A stretch of DNA of 64,000 nucleotides from contig JBGTDX010000179.1 in the NCBI GenBank assembly GCA_041748075.1, forward strand, positions 1 to 64,000, in the 5' to 3' direction. The position numbers and the translations under genes were made by a program. The notes beneath the pieces were generated by a model. It was not told where the DNA came from. It saw only the letters and a program-made list of their open reading frames with translations, and ran no database searches. This document shows positions 7,942 to 18,550 of this stretch, one piece after another. Each line of letters begins with the position of its first letter. Position 1 is the stretch's first letter. This stretch comes from JBGSYJ01 sp041748075. GTDB lineage: Bacteria; Acidobacteriota; Thermoanaerobaculia; Gp7-AA8.

Positions 7942-8700
7942 TCAGAGCGAGTCTGCGATCCGACGTCCGATCAATCGATAGCCTTCCCTGCCGGGATGAA
8001 AGCGGTCGAGACTCAGGCGTTGTCGGTGGGAAAAAAGGTCGTAGGTCTGTACGACCGTCAGATCGGGATCACTCTGAAAGCGCTCGAGCAGCTTGCCGTT
8101 CCAACGGTTGACGAATTCACCGAGCCTGCCGCCTGATTCGCTTTCGGTGAAGGGGTTGTAGAGGCCTATCAGAAAAATGCGCGCTTCCGGATTTGCTTCC
8201 CGGACGCCTCCGACGATCTGATCAATGCGTCCGAGCACGGCATTCATCACAGCGTCGGGATTCTCGGGTGGTGCATTCACTCTGCCGAACCCTCCGAAAA
8301 GGTCGTTTCCTCCAATGGACAGCACGACTACATTCGATTCGCGGATGATCTGTTGGACGTTACGGCTTTCGAGTTGTCTGAGCAGGTCCGGAGTGCGCGC
8401 TCCGTTGATTGCCAGATTGATCGTGGGGCGCCGGGTGACTTTGCGCGAATCGAGTTCGGCGTCCAGCGTGCCTCCGATACCCAGTCCGCTCTCGTCGCCC
8501 GTTCCTCTGGCAAGCGAGTCTCCCAGCAGCACCACACGCAGTGTTTCCGGAAGGGTCTCCGCTCGAGGTTCCGCGACCGGGGCGGTTACAGCCTCTCCGA
8601 CATCTCCTCGCAGCACCAGGATGAAGCCCGACGCGAATACGAGGGACGCGAACAATGCCGTTACGAGTGGAAGCTTCCACGTCAGAAAACGTTTCAACAT
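7942..8700 (-). CDS. SGNH/GDSL-family hydrolase, membrane-anchored
   Basis: From the ATG at 8698-8700, preceded by GAGGTG, the protein has 252 residues. An N-terminal signal anchor (about 6-30) is followed by a complete SGNH domain: block I 'LLGDSLARGTG' (Ser), Gly of block II in 'INGARTPDL', block III 'SIGGNDLF' (Asn), and the Asp-His pair in 'LDRFHPGREGY'. These enzymes are periplasmic esterases, thioesterases or acetyl-esterases; the substrate is not evident. A longer upstream start adds 27 residues without support. Confidence 0.87.
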   Translation of the reverse strand: MLKRFLTWKLPLVTALFASLVFASGFILVLRGDVGEAVTAPVAEPRAETLPETLRVVLLGDSLARGTGDESGLGIGGTLDAELDSRKVTRRPTINLAINGARTPDLLRQLESRNVQQIIRESNVVVLSIGGNDLFGGFGRVNAPPENPDAVMNAVLGRIDQIVGGVREANPEARIFLIGLYNPFTESESGGRLGEFVNRWNGKLLERFQSDPDLTVVQTYDLFSHRQRLSLDRFHPGREGYRLIGRRIADSL

Positions 8701-8807
8701 GAGCACCTCGGGGGAAAAGCTCCACGACGTCATTACATCCGACGCCGTGGCTCTCACGAAAAGCCCTGTGGCGCCTCGCATATTTCAGGACTACACCGGA
8801 GAAGATC

Positions 8808-9719
8808 TTGGAACAGACGACACTGGTCGCAGACAGACTCACGAAAGTCATCGGTAAAAAGACGATTGTCGACGAAGTGTCGTTCGAGCTCCGACCCGGC
8901 GAAGTGTTCGGGTTTCTGGGGCCCAACGGCGCTGGCAAGACCACGACCATTCGGATGCTGGTTGGACTGATCCGCCCGACGAAGGGAACCGTCCGGATCT
9001 GCGGGCATGATCTGGGACGCGAATTCGAGAAGGCTCTCGCGTGCGTTGGCTGCATCGTGGAGACTCCCGACTTGTATCGCTTCATGAGCGGCCGGGAAAA
9101 CCTCGAACAGTTCGCCAGAATGCTCGGGAAGGTCGAACCGGAAGAGATCGAGCGTGTGGCGGCGCTCGTCGCGCTTTCAAATCGTCTCGAAGATCGCGTC
9201 GGCACCTATTCTCTCGGGATGCGCCAGCGGCTGGGTATCGCGCAGGCACTGCTGGGCAAGCCCAGGGTGCTGATCCTCGATGAGCCGGCCAACGGCCTCG
9301 ATCCGGCGGGCATTCGCGAGATTCGCGCTCTGCTCCGTTCACTCGCGGCTCGGAACGGCATGAGCATCCTGGTATCGAGTCACCTGCTCGCGGAGATTGA
9401 ATTGATGTGCGATCGGGTTGCGATCATCCACCATGGCCGCATTCTTCGCACCGGCCGCGTGGCCGACCTGATCGCGGTGAGCAGGGAGATGGAACTGACG
9501 GTAGACCGTCCGGACACTGCGGCCGCATTGGCCCGAGGATTTGGAATGTCCCCTGTTCTATACGATCACGCGCTGCGGATTCCAGCGGACCGCGAGCAGA
9601 CGGCCGAACTGATCGCCGCGCTCGCCGCGGGCGGCGTCAAGGTCTATCGGGCGCAGCTTCATCAGCGGACGCTCGAGGAGATGTTTCTCGAGGCAACAGG
9701 AGGCGAGACGGTTCTGTGA
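8808..9719 (+). CDS. ABC transporter ATP-binding protein (ABC-2 type)
   Basis: A 303-residue ATPase with Walker A 'GPNGAGKT', signature-like 'YSLGMRQR', Walker B 'VLILDEP', D-loop 'NGLDPAG' and H-loop 'VSSH'. The first residue of the signature departs from LSGGQ but fits the DRA/CcmA subfamily. A C-terminal extension of about 90 residues follows, as in exporters of drugs, lipids or natural products. The start is a TTG at 8808 preceded at good spacing by GGAGAAG. It pairs with the permease 34 nt downstream. Confidence 0.9.
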   Translation: MEQTTLVADRLTKVIGKKTIVDEVSFELRPGEVFGFLGPNGAGKTTTIRMLVGLIRPTKGTVRICGHDLGREFEKALACVGCIVETPDLYRFMSGRENLEQFARMLGKVEPEEIERVAALVALSNRLEDRVGTYSLGMRQRLGIAQALLGKPRVLILDEPANGLDPAGIREIRALLRSLAARNGMSILVSSHLLAEIELMCDRVAIIHHGRILRTGRVADLIAVSREMELTVDRPDTAAALARGFGMSPVLYDHALRIPADREQTAELIAALAAGGVKVYRAQLHQRTLEEMFLEATGGETVL

Positions 9720-9753
9720 TCTCCGCATGAGCGGGTCATGAACCGTCCATCAG

Positions 9754-10737
9754 ATGACGAACTTTGCACTGCTTGTCGAGAATGAAACGATCAAAATGAT
9801 TCGCCGGCGGAGGTTCGCGATCGTCCTTGCGATTCTTCTGTCGATTCTTTCGGTGATCGCATACTCTCAGTACAGGCAGCTCGAGCGGACTGCAAACCGT
9901 GACTGGCGCGCCGAAGTGCAACAGCAGATCACCCGGTACGAGAACATGCTGCGCCGCGACGCGGTCAACGCCTCGTGGGCGCGTTCGCTTCGTGCTGAGA
10001 AAACCCGCCTCCAGTTCTATCTCGATCACGACATCAATCCGGAAAGACCTACGGCTCCTCGGTTTGCCCGGACCTTCGCAAATGCCGCCGGCTTTCTGCT
10101 GCTGCCTCTGCTCATCGCCGTCCTGGGAAGCGACATCGTATCTGCGGAGAATGCGGAGGGTACGGACAAGCTTCTCCTTACAAGACCGGTGAAGCGCTGG
10201 AAGATTCTCGCCTCGAAGCTCATGTCGCTCTATATCTTCACGACATTGACGCTGCTGTTGGGAGGATTGCTTGCCTATGGTGTGTCTGCACTCGTGCTCG
10301 AGCCCCGAGGATGGGAAGCTCCGGTTTTCAGCGGATTTCAGGTCTCCGAACGGGGAAATCTGACATTCGAGGCCGTCCGGCAACTGCCGCTGTGGAAGGA
10401 TGCACTGATCGCGTACGGCCTCGGATGGTTCGCGCTGATCGTGGTTGCCTCGATCTCGCTCATGCTTTCCGTGCTCTTCAAATCGAGCGCAGCCTCGATG
10501 GGAGCGATGCTTTCGGCACTCATCGGAGGAACTATCCTCTCGCGGATCAGTCCCGACTGGACCGCCGCAAAGTATTTGTTTGTCTCCGCACTTCCCCTGG
10601 CGGACTACTACAGCGGACAGGCCCCACCCTACGACGGAATGTCTCTGCTATTCTGCATCGCTCTGCTGGGGGCGTGGGCCATCGGTGCGCTCGTCGTGGC
10701 ATTCACCATCTTCACGAGGAGAGATGTCTTTGGTTAG
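9754..10737 (+). CDS. ABC-2 type transporter permease
   Basis: A 327-residue protein with about six membrane helices: one near 22-42, a large extracytoplasmic loop containing charged helices, then helices at about 115-310. The motif 'AENAEGTDKLLLTRPVKRW' is typical of ABC-2 permeases with the coupling region. With the preceding ATPase it forms a probable half-transporter exporter. The end overlaps the next lipoprotein gene by 14 nt, suggesting a three- or four-gene operon. Substrate unknown. Confidence 0.87.
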   Translation: MTNFALLVENETIKMIRRRRFAIVLAILLSILSVIAYSQYRQLERTANRDWRAEVQQQITRYENMLRRDAVNASWARSLRAEKTRLQFYLDHDINPERPTAPRFARTFANAAGFLLLPLLIAVLGSDIVSAENAEGTDKLLLTRPVKRWKILASKLMSLYIFTTLTLLLGGLLAYGVSALVLEPRGWEAPVFSGFQVSERGNLTFEAVRQLPLWKDALIAYGLGWFALIVVASISLMLSVLFKSSAASMGAMLSALIGGTILSRISPDWTAAKYLFVSALPLADYYSGQAPPYDGMSLLFCIALLGAWAIGALVVAFTIFTRRDVFG

Positions 10738-11287
10738 AACGCTCTGCCTGATCGTCACCGCCGTTGCGATTCTCGGTTGTTCAGGTTCCGAGGAACCATC
10801 AGAACCGGTAAGGGAAACGATCGCGATTCAGTATGTGGATGAGCCGGAGCTTTCCATACACGAAGGACCGGACGGCGGAACGCCGGTGGTCACTACGTAC
10901 CGCCAGGGCGAGACCGTTTCGATCGTGGCGCGGCGGGATGGCTGGGCTGAGATCCGCCTCGTAAAGGGCACCGGCTGGGTACCTGAGGACTCCCTGTCGA
11001 CTGAAATGAAGAGCGCGGACGAGGCGGAAGGGGCATCGACTACGGTACGGTTCAGGGACGCCCCTTCGCCGGTCTACAGTCAGTCTCGAACCAGAGGCGA
11101 GATCGTTCTGGAAGGGACGGTCAACACTGCCGGCATCGTGACGAACATCAAGACACTCCGCAACACGACCGGCTCGGAAGCGCTCGAGAGACAGAACCGG
11201 GCCGAGTTCTCGCGGGCCACGTTCTACCCGTTGCTCGTCAAAGGAAAGCGGGTCGAGTTCATCTACGAGTACCGCATCGAGTATTGA
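10724..11287 (+). CDS. Lipoprotein with SH3b and TonB C-terminal-like domains
   Basis: From the ATG at 10724 the protein is 187 residues. It has a lipoprotein signal (Cys in 'ILGCSGS'), an SH3-like segment ('LSIHEGPDGGTPVVTTYRQG' to 'GWVPEDSL', about 38-90), and a TonB C-terminal-like region ('IVLEGTVNTAGIVTNIKTL' to 'VEFIYEYRIEY'). SH3b domains bind peptidoglycan; the TonB-like fold often appears in acidobacterial lipoproteins. Its start overlaps the permease gene, so it may be an accessory part of that exporter. That link is an inference. Confidence 0.7.
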   Translation: MSLVRTLCLIVTAVAILGCSGSEEPSEPVRETIAIQYVDEPELSIHEGPDGGTPVVTTYRQGETVSIVARRDGWAEIRLVKGTGWVPEDSLSTEMKSADEAEGASTTVRFRDAPSPVYSQSRTRGEIVLEGTVNTAGIVTNIKTLRNTTGSEALERQNRAEFSRATFYPLLVKGKRVEFIYEYRIEY

Positions 11288-11301
11288 GTGGCGGTTCCGC
11301 G

Positions 11302-11673
11302 ATGACGAGCCGTGCATCGGAAGAGATTCAGACCGATCCCCGGTTCGCGAGCGGAGTCGCGCTATTCAATTCTCAGCAGTTCTACGAAGCCGGCGACCTC
11401 TTCGAGGAGCTGTTCTTCGAAGCCGTGGGCGGTGAGCTCGAATTCATCCGGGCGTTTCTTCAGGTCAGCGTCGGCTGTGTGCACGCCGAACGGCGGCAGC
11501 CTCGCCCCGCCATTGAACGGCTGCAGGAGGCGACACTGGCGATCGCCCGGGTGACCGACGATCGTGGATTCGATCTTGCGAGCCTGCGAAGCGACATCCT
11601 GAAACTGATGAGCGACCTTCCTGGACCCGAGAGCCCGTTCGGGGGAAGTTGGCCAGTCATCCGAGCGAAATGA
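11302..11673 (+). CDS. DUF309 domain protein
   Basis: A 123-residue protein from the ATG at 11302. It matches the DUF309 pattern: 'FNSQQFYEAGDLFEELFFEA' followed by 'LEFIRAFLQVSVG'. The usual 'AHE.LEE.W' core is altered to AGDLFEELF. Function of the family is unknown; it is small, helical and cytoplasmic. A TTG at 11284 overlapping the preceding stop is an alternative start adding six residues. Confidence 0.7.
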   Translation: MTSRASEEIQTDPRFASGVALFNSQQFYEAGDLFEELFFEAVGGELEFIRAFLQVSVGCVHAERRQPRPAIERLQEATLAIARVTDDRGFDLASLRSDILKLMSDLPGPESPFGGSWPVIRAK

Positions 11674-11698
11674 ACCCTGTTCTCAGAATGGCGACGCG

Positions 11699-12103
11699 TT
11701 ATTTCATGAATCCAGCCGGTACGGCGCCATCAAACAACCAGCCATCCACTGTCCTCTGCATGCGCGCGAGATAAATCATTCTGGTTCCCGCATAAGGCTC
11801 GCCCTGCAGTTCGAGGACCGCTTGACTGTCACTCACGGTTCCCGACAGGAACTTCATCTTCTTCGGCAGCCAGATGTCCAGGATTCCGATCATCGAGTCG
11901 AGATTCTCCTGGTCGCTGTTGTAGTCCTCCACCAGGATGTCGATGTTTTCCGCAGAGAGTCTGCTCTTGATCGCAGCGAAGTCTTTCTTTGCGATTGCGG
12001 CGTCTCCGGTTTTGAAAGATCCTGTGACTGTACCGGCGACCGCGGGCAAGGCAATCATCGCCACAAACGCGAGGGACACTCCGGACACGTAGCTGATGCG
12101 CAT
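11699..12103 (-). CDS. Small secreted protein, unknown family
   Basis: From the ATG at 12101-12103, with GGGGGGAG as ribosome site, the protein is 134 residues. A signal peptide (cleavage near 'AVAGTVTG') precedes a compact domain with 'GDAAIAKKDFAAIKSRLSA' and 'LQGEPYAGTRMIYLARMQRT', ending 'DGWLFDGAVPAGFMK'. It looks like a small periplasmic alpha/beta domain. I do not recognise the family. It is convergent with the DUF309 gene. Confidence 0.6.
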   Translation of the reverse strand: MRISYVSGVSLAFVAMIALPAVAGTVTGSFKTGDAAIAKKDFAAIKSRLSAENIDILVEDYNSDQENLDSMIGILDIWLPKKMKFLSGTVSDSQAVLELQGEPYAGTRMIYLARMQRTVDGWLFDGAVPAGFMK

Positions 12104-12402
12104 GACACGCTCCCCCCACACGCCGTGTTGGAGTGCGGGAAACTTTTCATTCGAGTGGAAGAATTCTGTATACCACACAGAGAGATCGCCGGTATCTCCT
12201 TCCTCACAACGGGCAACGGGCCAGCCGATGGGCAAGGGAAGAACGAGGTCGTAACCCTTCTGCGGGAATCCTACGGACGCCCGTTTGTTGTAGCTTCATT
12301 GCCACTCCCCTCGAAGTCCTCGCGGTGGCAGAATTCAACCAGCAGGAAAGTGAACGCGCGGCCGGACCGATCCATCGTCCGGTCGATGCGGAATCAGAGA
12401 CT
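12104..12402. other. Divergent intergenic region upstream of typA
   Basis: About 300 bases between the start of the secreted protein and the ATG of typA. The typA frame stays open upstream to 12133 but shows no family similarity before 12403. No clear promoter hexamers, hairpins or small genes were recognised. Confidence 0.4.
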
Positions 12403-14331
12403 ATGCAATTCAGATATGACATACGAAACGTCGCGATCATCGCTCACGTCGATCATGGGAAAACCACGCTGGTCGATGCGCTGCTCAAACAGGCGGGCGC
12501 TGTCCGCTCAAATCAGCACATCGACGAGCGGGTCATGGATTCGAACGACCTCGAGCGCGAGCGTGGCATCACGATTCTCGCGAAAAACACATCGATCCGC
12601 TACGTCGTCGACGCACCTGACGCCGTGGGCCATCCCGTCCATCACGAGCCGACTCCAACTCATCTCGGAGGAGTGCTCCCGGCGGACTTCGTCCACCCGA
12701 GAGAGGTGAAGATCAACATCGTCGACACGCCGGGCCACGCCGATTTCGGCGGCGAGGTTGAGCGCGTCCTCTCGATGGTCGACGGTGTCATTCTCCTGGT
12801 GGATGCCGCAGAAGGCCCGATGCCTCAAACGCGCTTCGTCCTTCGGAAGGCGCTCGGGCTTCAGCTGCTCCCGATCGTCGTCATCAACAAGATCGACCGG
12901 CCCGACGCCCGGTGGGTCGAAGTTCTCAACGAAGTGTTCGACCTGATGATCGAGCTCGGCGCATCCGACGAACAGCTCGACTTCCCCGTTCTCTACGCCT
13001 CGGGACGCGACGGTTACGTCCGGATCGCACCGGATGACGGCAATGACGACGTTCGTCCCCTCTTCGACGCGATTCTCAAGCGCATTCCACCTCCGGTGGG
13101 CAACGCCGATGGACCGCTGCAGATCCTCATTACGGCGATCGACTACAACGAGTACGTCGGACGTCTCGCCGTCGGCAGAATTCAGCGCGGCAGGGTCCGC
13201 CAGGGCGAAGACGTCGTCCTGATCCTTCGCGATGGAAGCCATCACAAGAAGCGCGTCGCGAAGCTGACCGTCTTCGAGGGCCTGCGCCGCGAGGAAGTCT
13301 CGGAAGCTGCCGCCGGCGAGATCGTGGCGCTGGCCGGCTTCAGCGAGGTCGAGATCGGCGAGACGATCGCTTCAGCGGAGTCCCCCGAGCAGATCGAACC
13401 GATTCCGATCGACGAACCGACCGTATCGATGTTCTGGATGGTGAACGACTCGCCGTTCGCCGGGCTGGAAGGCAAGTACGTGACGTCGCGAAACATCAAG
13501 GAGCGCCTCGAGAAGGAGCTCCGGAAAGACGTTGCCTTGCGCGTCCGGGAAACCGACCTTCCCGATCGCTTCGAAGTGAGCGGTCGCGGCGAGCTCCATC
13601 TCTCGATTCTCGCTGAGAACATGCGACGCGAGGGCTTCGAGTTCGCGCTGTCCCGGCCTCAGGTCATCACGAAGATGGTCGACGGCCACGTGCTCGAGCC
13701 GTATGAAGCGCTCGTCGTCGACGTCGACGAAGAGCATGTCGGAGCCGTGATGGACAAGCTCCAGATCCGTCGAGGTGAGATGTCGGACATGGTCAATCCA
13801 GGCAGCGGACGCGTTCGCATCGAGTTCAAGATTCCCACTCGCGGCCTCTTCGGGATTCGCACCGAGTTCCTCACGGAGACCCGCGGGACCGGTCTGCTGT
13901 ATCACAACTTTCTGGAGTACGGCCCATACAAGGGCGACATCGCGTCGCGTGGCAAGGGCGCTCTCGTCTCCAAGGAATCGGGCGACACGACGGCGTACGC
14001 CCTCGAAGGACTCCAGGAGCGGGCAACCCTCTTCCTCGGACCGGGCAACAAAGTCTATGGCGGACAGGTCGTCGGCGAGAATTCTCGCGACGTCGACATG
14101 GTCATTCAAGCGTGTCGCAAAAAGCATCTGACCAACATGCGCGCTTCAGGCTCCGACATCGCCGTCCAGATGGCTCCGCCGAAAGTGCTGACGCTCGAAC
14201 AGTGCCTCGAGTGGATCGATGAGGATGAACTGGTAGAGGTCACGCCGAAGTCGATCCGGATTCGGAAGCGGACCCTCGATCACTCGGCTCGGAAGACCGC
14301 ATCCAAGAAAACCTCTGAGATGGAAGGCTGA
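12403..14331 (+). CDS. typA: Ribosome-associated GTPase TypA/BipA with GTPase-domain insertion
   Basis: A 642-residue translational GTPase. G1 is 'HVDHGKTT' (15-22), switch I 'RGITILAKNT' (54-63), G3 'DTPGHADFGGEVER', G4 'NKID'. EF-G-like domains III and V and the TypA-specific C-terminal region ('IEFKIPTRGLFGIRTEF', 'GPGNKVYGGQ') follow. TypA/BipA acts in 50S assembly and stress adaptation. Family members are usually 605-615 residues; here about 32 extra residues (roughly 69-101, 'HPVHHEPTPTHLGG') lie between switch I and G3. The start at 12403 gives the standard N-terminus. Confidence 0.95.
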   Translation: MQFRYDIRNVAIIAHVDHGKTTLVDALLKQAGAVRSNQHIDERVMDSNDLERERGITILAKNTSIRYVVDAPDAVGHPVHHEPTPTHLGGVLPADFVHPREVKINIVDTPGHADFGGEVERVLSMVDGVILLVDAAEGPMPQTRFVLRKALGLQLLPIVVINKIDRPDARWVEVLNEVFDLMIELGASDEQLDFPVLYASGRDGYVRIAPDDGNDDVRPLFDAILKRIPPPVGNADGPLQILITAIDYNEYVGRLAVGRIQRGRVRQGEDVVLILRDGSHHKKRVAKLTVFEGLRREEVSEAAAGEIVALAGFSEVEIGETIASAESPEQIEPIPIDEPTVSMFWMVNDSPFAGLEGKYVTSRNIKERLEKELRKDVALRVRETDLPDRFEVSGRGELHLSILAENMRREGFEFALSRPQVITKMVDGHVLEPYEALVVDVDEEHVGAVMDKLQIRRGEMSDMVNPGSGRVRIEFKIPTRGLFGIRTEFLTETRGTGLLYHNFLEYGPYKGDIASRGKGALVSKESGDTTAYALEGLQERATLFLGPGNKVYGGQVVGENSRDVDMVIQACRKKHLTNMRASGSDIAVQMAPPKVLTLEQCLEWIDEDELVEVTPKSIRIRKRTLDHSARKTASKKTSEMEG

Positions 14332-14420
14332 ACGGAGTCCCACTTTTGTAACTCGACACCGACCTGAGACGGTCTTATCCTCTCGCCATCGATCTTCATC
14401 GCATGACGGAGGGCTTCAGT

Positions 14421-14942
14421 ATGCTTCCCGGAATTCGGACGGTGTCGTCCGCCTCGGTATTCACGGTTCTCCTCCTCGCTGGGTGCGTTGCATCGACGCC
14501 TCCAGGCTCCCCGATCCCTCCCGACCCGCCGCCGCCTCCGGCGGCCCCGGACTCTGCGCAATCAGCACAGGCGGCCGCGTGGCGCGCCCAGAAGTCCGCC
14601 GAGGTTCTCGAAATGATCAAGGGCCGCGAGAACGAGCCGGCGGAAGAAGTGTTCAAGAACATCAAGGTCTTGCGAGGAGTCCCGGCCGGACGGCTCATTC
14701 GCATCATGGACATGGGCTGGGGACGCGCGCTCGGCGTCGGCTGCGGTCACTGCCACGTCGTCGACAAGTGGGAGCTCGAGGACAGACCCCATAAACAGGT
14801 GGCGCGCGAGATGGCCGCCATGACCAGAACGATCAATGAGAATCTCAAGGCGATCCCCAATCTGGGCGGACCGAATCCGGCGGTCAACTGAGAGACCTGT
14901 CATCGCGGCGAGGTTAAACCGGCGCTCGATCTCGGACCCTGA
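14421..14942 (+). CDS. Small cytochrome c (CytoC_RC type) with in-frame TGA at second haem motif
   Basis: GGAGGG at 14408-14413 places the start at 14421. A lipoprotein signal (Cys22 in 'LLAGCVAS') and a Pro-rich linker precede a domain like the reaction-centre cytochrome c family common in Acidobacteriota: 'NIKVLRGVPAGRLIRIMDMG', haem site CGHCH (108-112), 'AREMAAMTRTINENL'. The frame stops at TGA 14889-14891, precisely the codon for the first Cys of the family's second haem site (usual pattern TCYTCHRG). In-frame continuation reads x-ETCHRGEVKPALDLGP to a TGA at 14940-14942. Either the TGA is decoded (selenocysteine) or the gene is a one-base nonsense mutant truncated at residue 156. Coordinates include the readthrough part. 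Confidence 0.7.
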
Positions 14943-14948
14943 CAGGTC
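14894..14948 (+). promoter_or_regulatory. Stem-loop just downstream of the cytochrome TGA (possible SECIS or 3' stem)
   Basis: GACCTGTCA (14894-14902) and TGACAGGTC (14940-14948) are perfect inverted 9-mers beginning 3 nt after the in-frame TGA. Inside, ATCG (902-905 of this stretch, i.e. 14902-14905) can pair with CGAT (14927-14930), leaving a loop containing GGTTAAACC about 20 nt from the TGA. The distance fits a bacterial SECIS, but the inner stem is weaker than in the OsmC case. No U-run follows the outer stem. Confidence 0.35.
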
Positions 14949-14993
14949 AGTTCGTACGGGCGGCCTGCGGGCCGCCTTGCGAAACAATTTCGT

Positions 14994-15680
14994 TCATCTA
15001 CGCTGAACGGACATCTGGTCGAACAACTCTCGTCCGGCCTTCTGCGCTTTTTCGAGCCGGTCGAGAAACGCGCTCCTGCTGATGAGCCGAGCGCCGAGCG
15101 ACTCCATGTGCGGAGTCATCACCTGGATGTCGAACCAATCGAGTCCCCGCTCGTGCAGATGATCCATCAGATGGAGCAGCGCGAGCTTCGATGCGTCAGG
15201 CCTCCTGTAGAACATGCTTTCACCACCAAACGCACCGCCGGCGTCGACGCCGTAGATTCCTCCGACGAGCAGGTCGTCTTCCCAGACGTCGATGCTGTGC
15301 GCATGGCCCAGCCGGTGGAGCTCCGTGTACGCTTCGATCACTTCAGGGAAGATCCACGTTCCGTCCTGATCGGGCCTCGAAGCCTCTGCGCAGGCACGAA
15401 TCACGGCGGGGAACGCACGATCGATCGTGAACGTGAATGCGGTGCTTCGCCGGGCGCGCTTCAAACTTCGTGAGACGTGCAGACGATCATAGTCGAGCAC
15501 CGCACGCCGTTTCGGCGAGAACCATGGAAGTATCATTCCCTCGGCTGGCCAGGGGAAAATCCCATGACGGTACGCGTCGAGGATCGTCGCCGGTCGCAGA
15601 TCGTCGCCGAGGGCGACGACATCGCCTCTGGCGCGGCGGGGATCGGGAAATACGGAGCTCATGGTCATCTCGAGATCCAT
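14994..15680 (-). CDS. aat: Leucyl/phenylalanyl-tRNA--protein transferase
   Basis: A 228-residue enzyme transferring Leu or Phe from tRNA to proteins with N-terminal Arg or Lys, creating a primary N-degron. It carries the family landmarks: 'YRHGIFPWPAEG' near the start, 'LPWFSPKRRAVL', and the core 'GGIYGVDAGGAFGGESMFY' with 'ASKLALLHL'. Length is normal. It lies downstream of clpA and clpS on the same strand, so substrate tagging, recognition and unfolding are encoded together. Start ATG at 15678-15680; an in-frame ATG six codons later is an alternative. Confidence 0.95.
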   Translation of the reverse strand: MDLEMTMSSVFPDPRRARGDVVALGDDLRPATILDAYRHGIFPWPAEGMILPWFSPKRRAVLDYDRLHVSRSLKRARRSTAFTFTIDRAFPAVIRACAEASRPDQDGTWIFPEVIEAYTELHRLGHAHSIDVWEDDLLVGGIYGVDAGGAFGGESMFYRRPDASKLALLHLMDHLHERGLDWFDIQVMTPHMESLGARLISRSAFLDRLEKAQKAGRELFDQMSVQRR

Positions 15681-15704
15681 GATGACCCTAACCGATCACT
15701 GAAC

Positions 15705-15732
15705 GTGTCATCCTGAGCGCTCAGGATGACAC
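15705..15732. repeat. 28-nt perfect palindrome between clpA and aat
   Basis: Positions 15705-15732 are a perfect palindrome with 14-nt arms (arm: GTGTCATCCTGAGC). The core TCATCCTGAGC / GCTCAGGATGA is the same sequence that bounds the dispersed repeats at 42308 and 58706. As RNA it would form a strong stem between the clpA and aat coding regions, possibly tuning their relative expression. No U-run follows. Confidence 0.6.
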
Positions 15733-15742
15733 CGTGGCGTTT

Positions 15743-17989
<2,247 letters not shown>

Positions 17990-18086
17990 CGTTCGGTTCC
18001 TGCGATAGCTCAGAATACAGTAGACCCCGCAAACGCCGTGGTTTCCCTACTCCCGCCTGTCTCCTGTGTGCTGCCTACTCTCAAAC

Positions 18087-18401
18087 TCACGCCTCTTCCA
18101 TTGTGCACAGCAATGGGTATTCGTTGGCCTGCGCCATGGTCGTCGTCATCGCCACTTTCATCTGGGCAACCTCGTAAGTGAACGTCCCGGCCACTCCCAC
18201 ACCCCTCTTGTGAACGTGAAGCATTACCTGCACCGCCTCGTCCTCAGGCAGGTGAAATACGGATTCCAGCACGTGGACGACGAACTCCATGGTCGTGAAG
18301 TCATCGTTGTGGAGCAGCACCTTGAACAACGGAGGCTTCCTGACGCGCGTGCGGCTCTCCGCGACCGCCGCTTCTTCATTTTCGTACTGGGGAGGCAGCA
18401 T
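18087..18401 (-). CDS. clpS: ClpS adaptor protein
   Basis: From the ATG at 18399-18401 the protein is 104 residues. A flexible 26-residue N-tail precedes the ClpS core: 'FKVLLHNDDFTTMEFVVHVL' (the Asn-Asp-Asp and Met-Glu-Phe substrate pocket), 'LPEDEAVQVMLHVHKRG', and 'NEYPLLCTMEEA'. ClpS recognises N-terminal Leu, Phe, Tyr or Trp and hands substrates to ClpA. A TTG 57 nt upstream keeps the frame open but lacks a ribosome site; the ATG gives the usual length. Confidence 0.94.
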   Translation of the reverse strand: MLPPQYENEEAAVAESRTRVRKPPLFKVLLHNDDFTTMEFVVHVLESVFHLPEDEAVQVMLHVHKRGVGVAGTFTYEVAQMKVAMTTTMAQANEYPLLCTMEEA

Positions 18402-18550
18402 TCGGGAGGGAAAACGATAAAGCGAAGAGTGGGATTCCGCTGACGTCGTGGGGAACAATCCCGTAAGACGTTCCGGGTTGCAGCATGAACCTTGCAGGGT
18501 TCCATCAGCAATTGCGGGTTCTCAAATGATCTCGCGGGGAGGATATGAAG

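Noticed and set aside
10445..10723. N-terminal extension of the SH3b/TonB-like lipoprotein
   Set aside because: It lies inside the permease gene in another frame; the lipoprotein signal starts at 10724.
14889..14891. Genome-wide reassignment of TGA to an amino acid
   Set aside because: TGA ends many intact genes here (bactofilin-coupled peptidase, clp genes, vapB), so only local decoding is possible.
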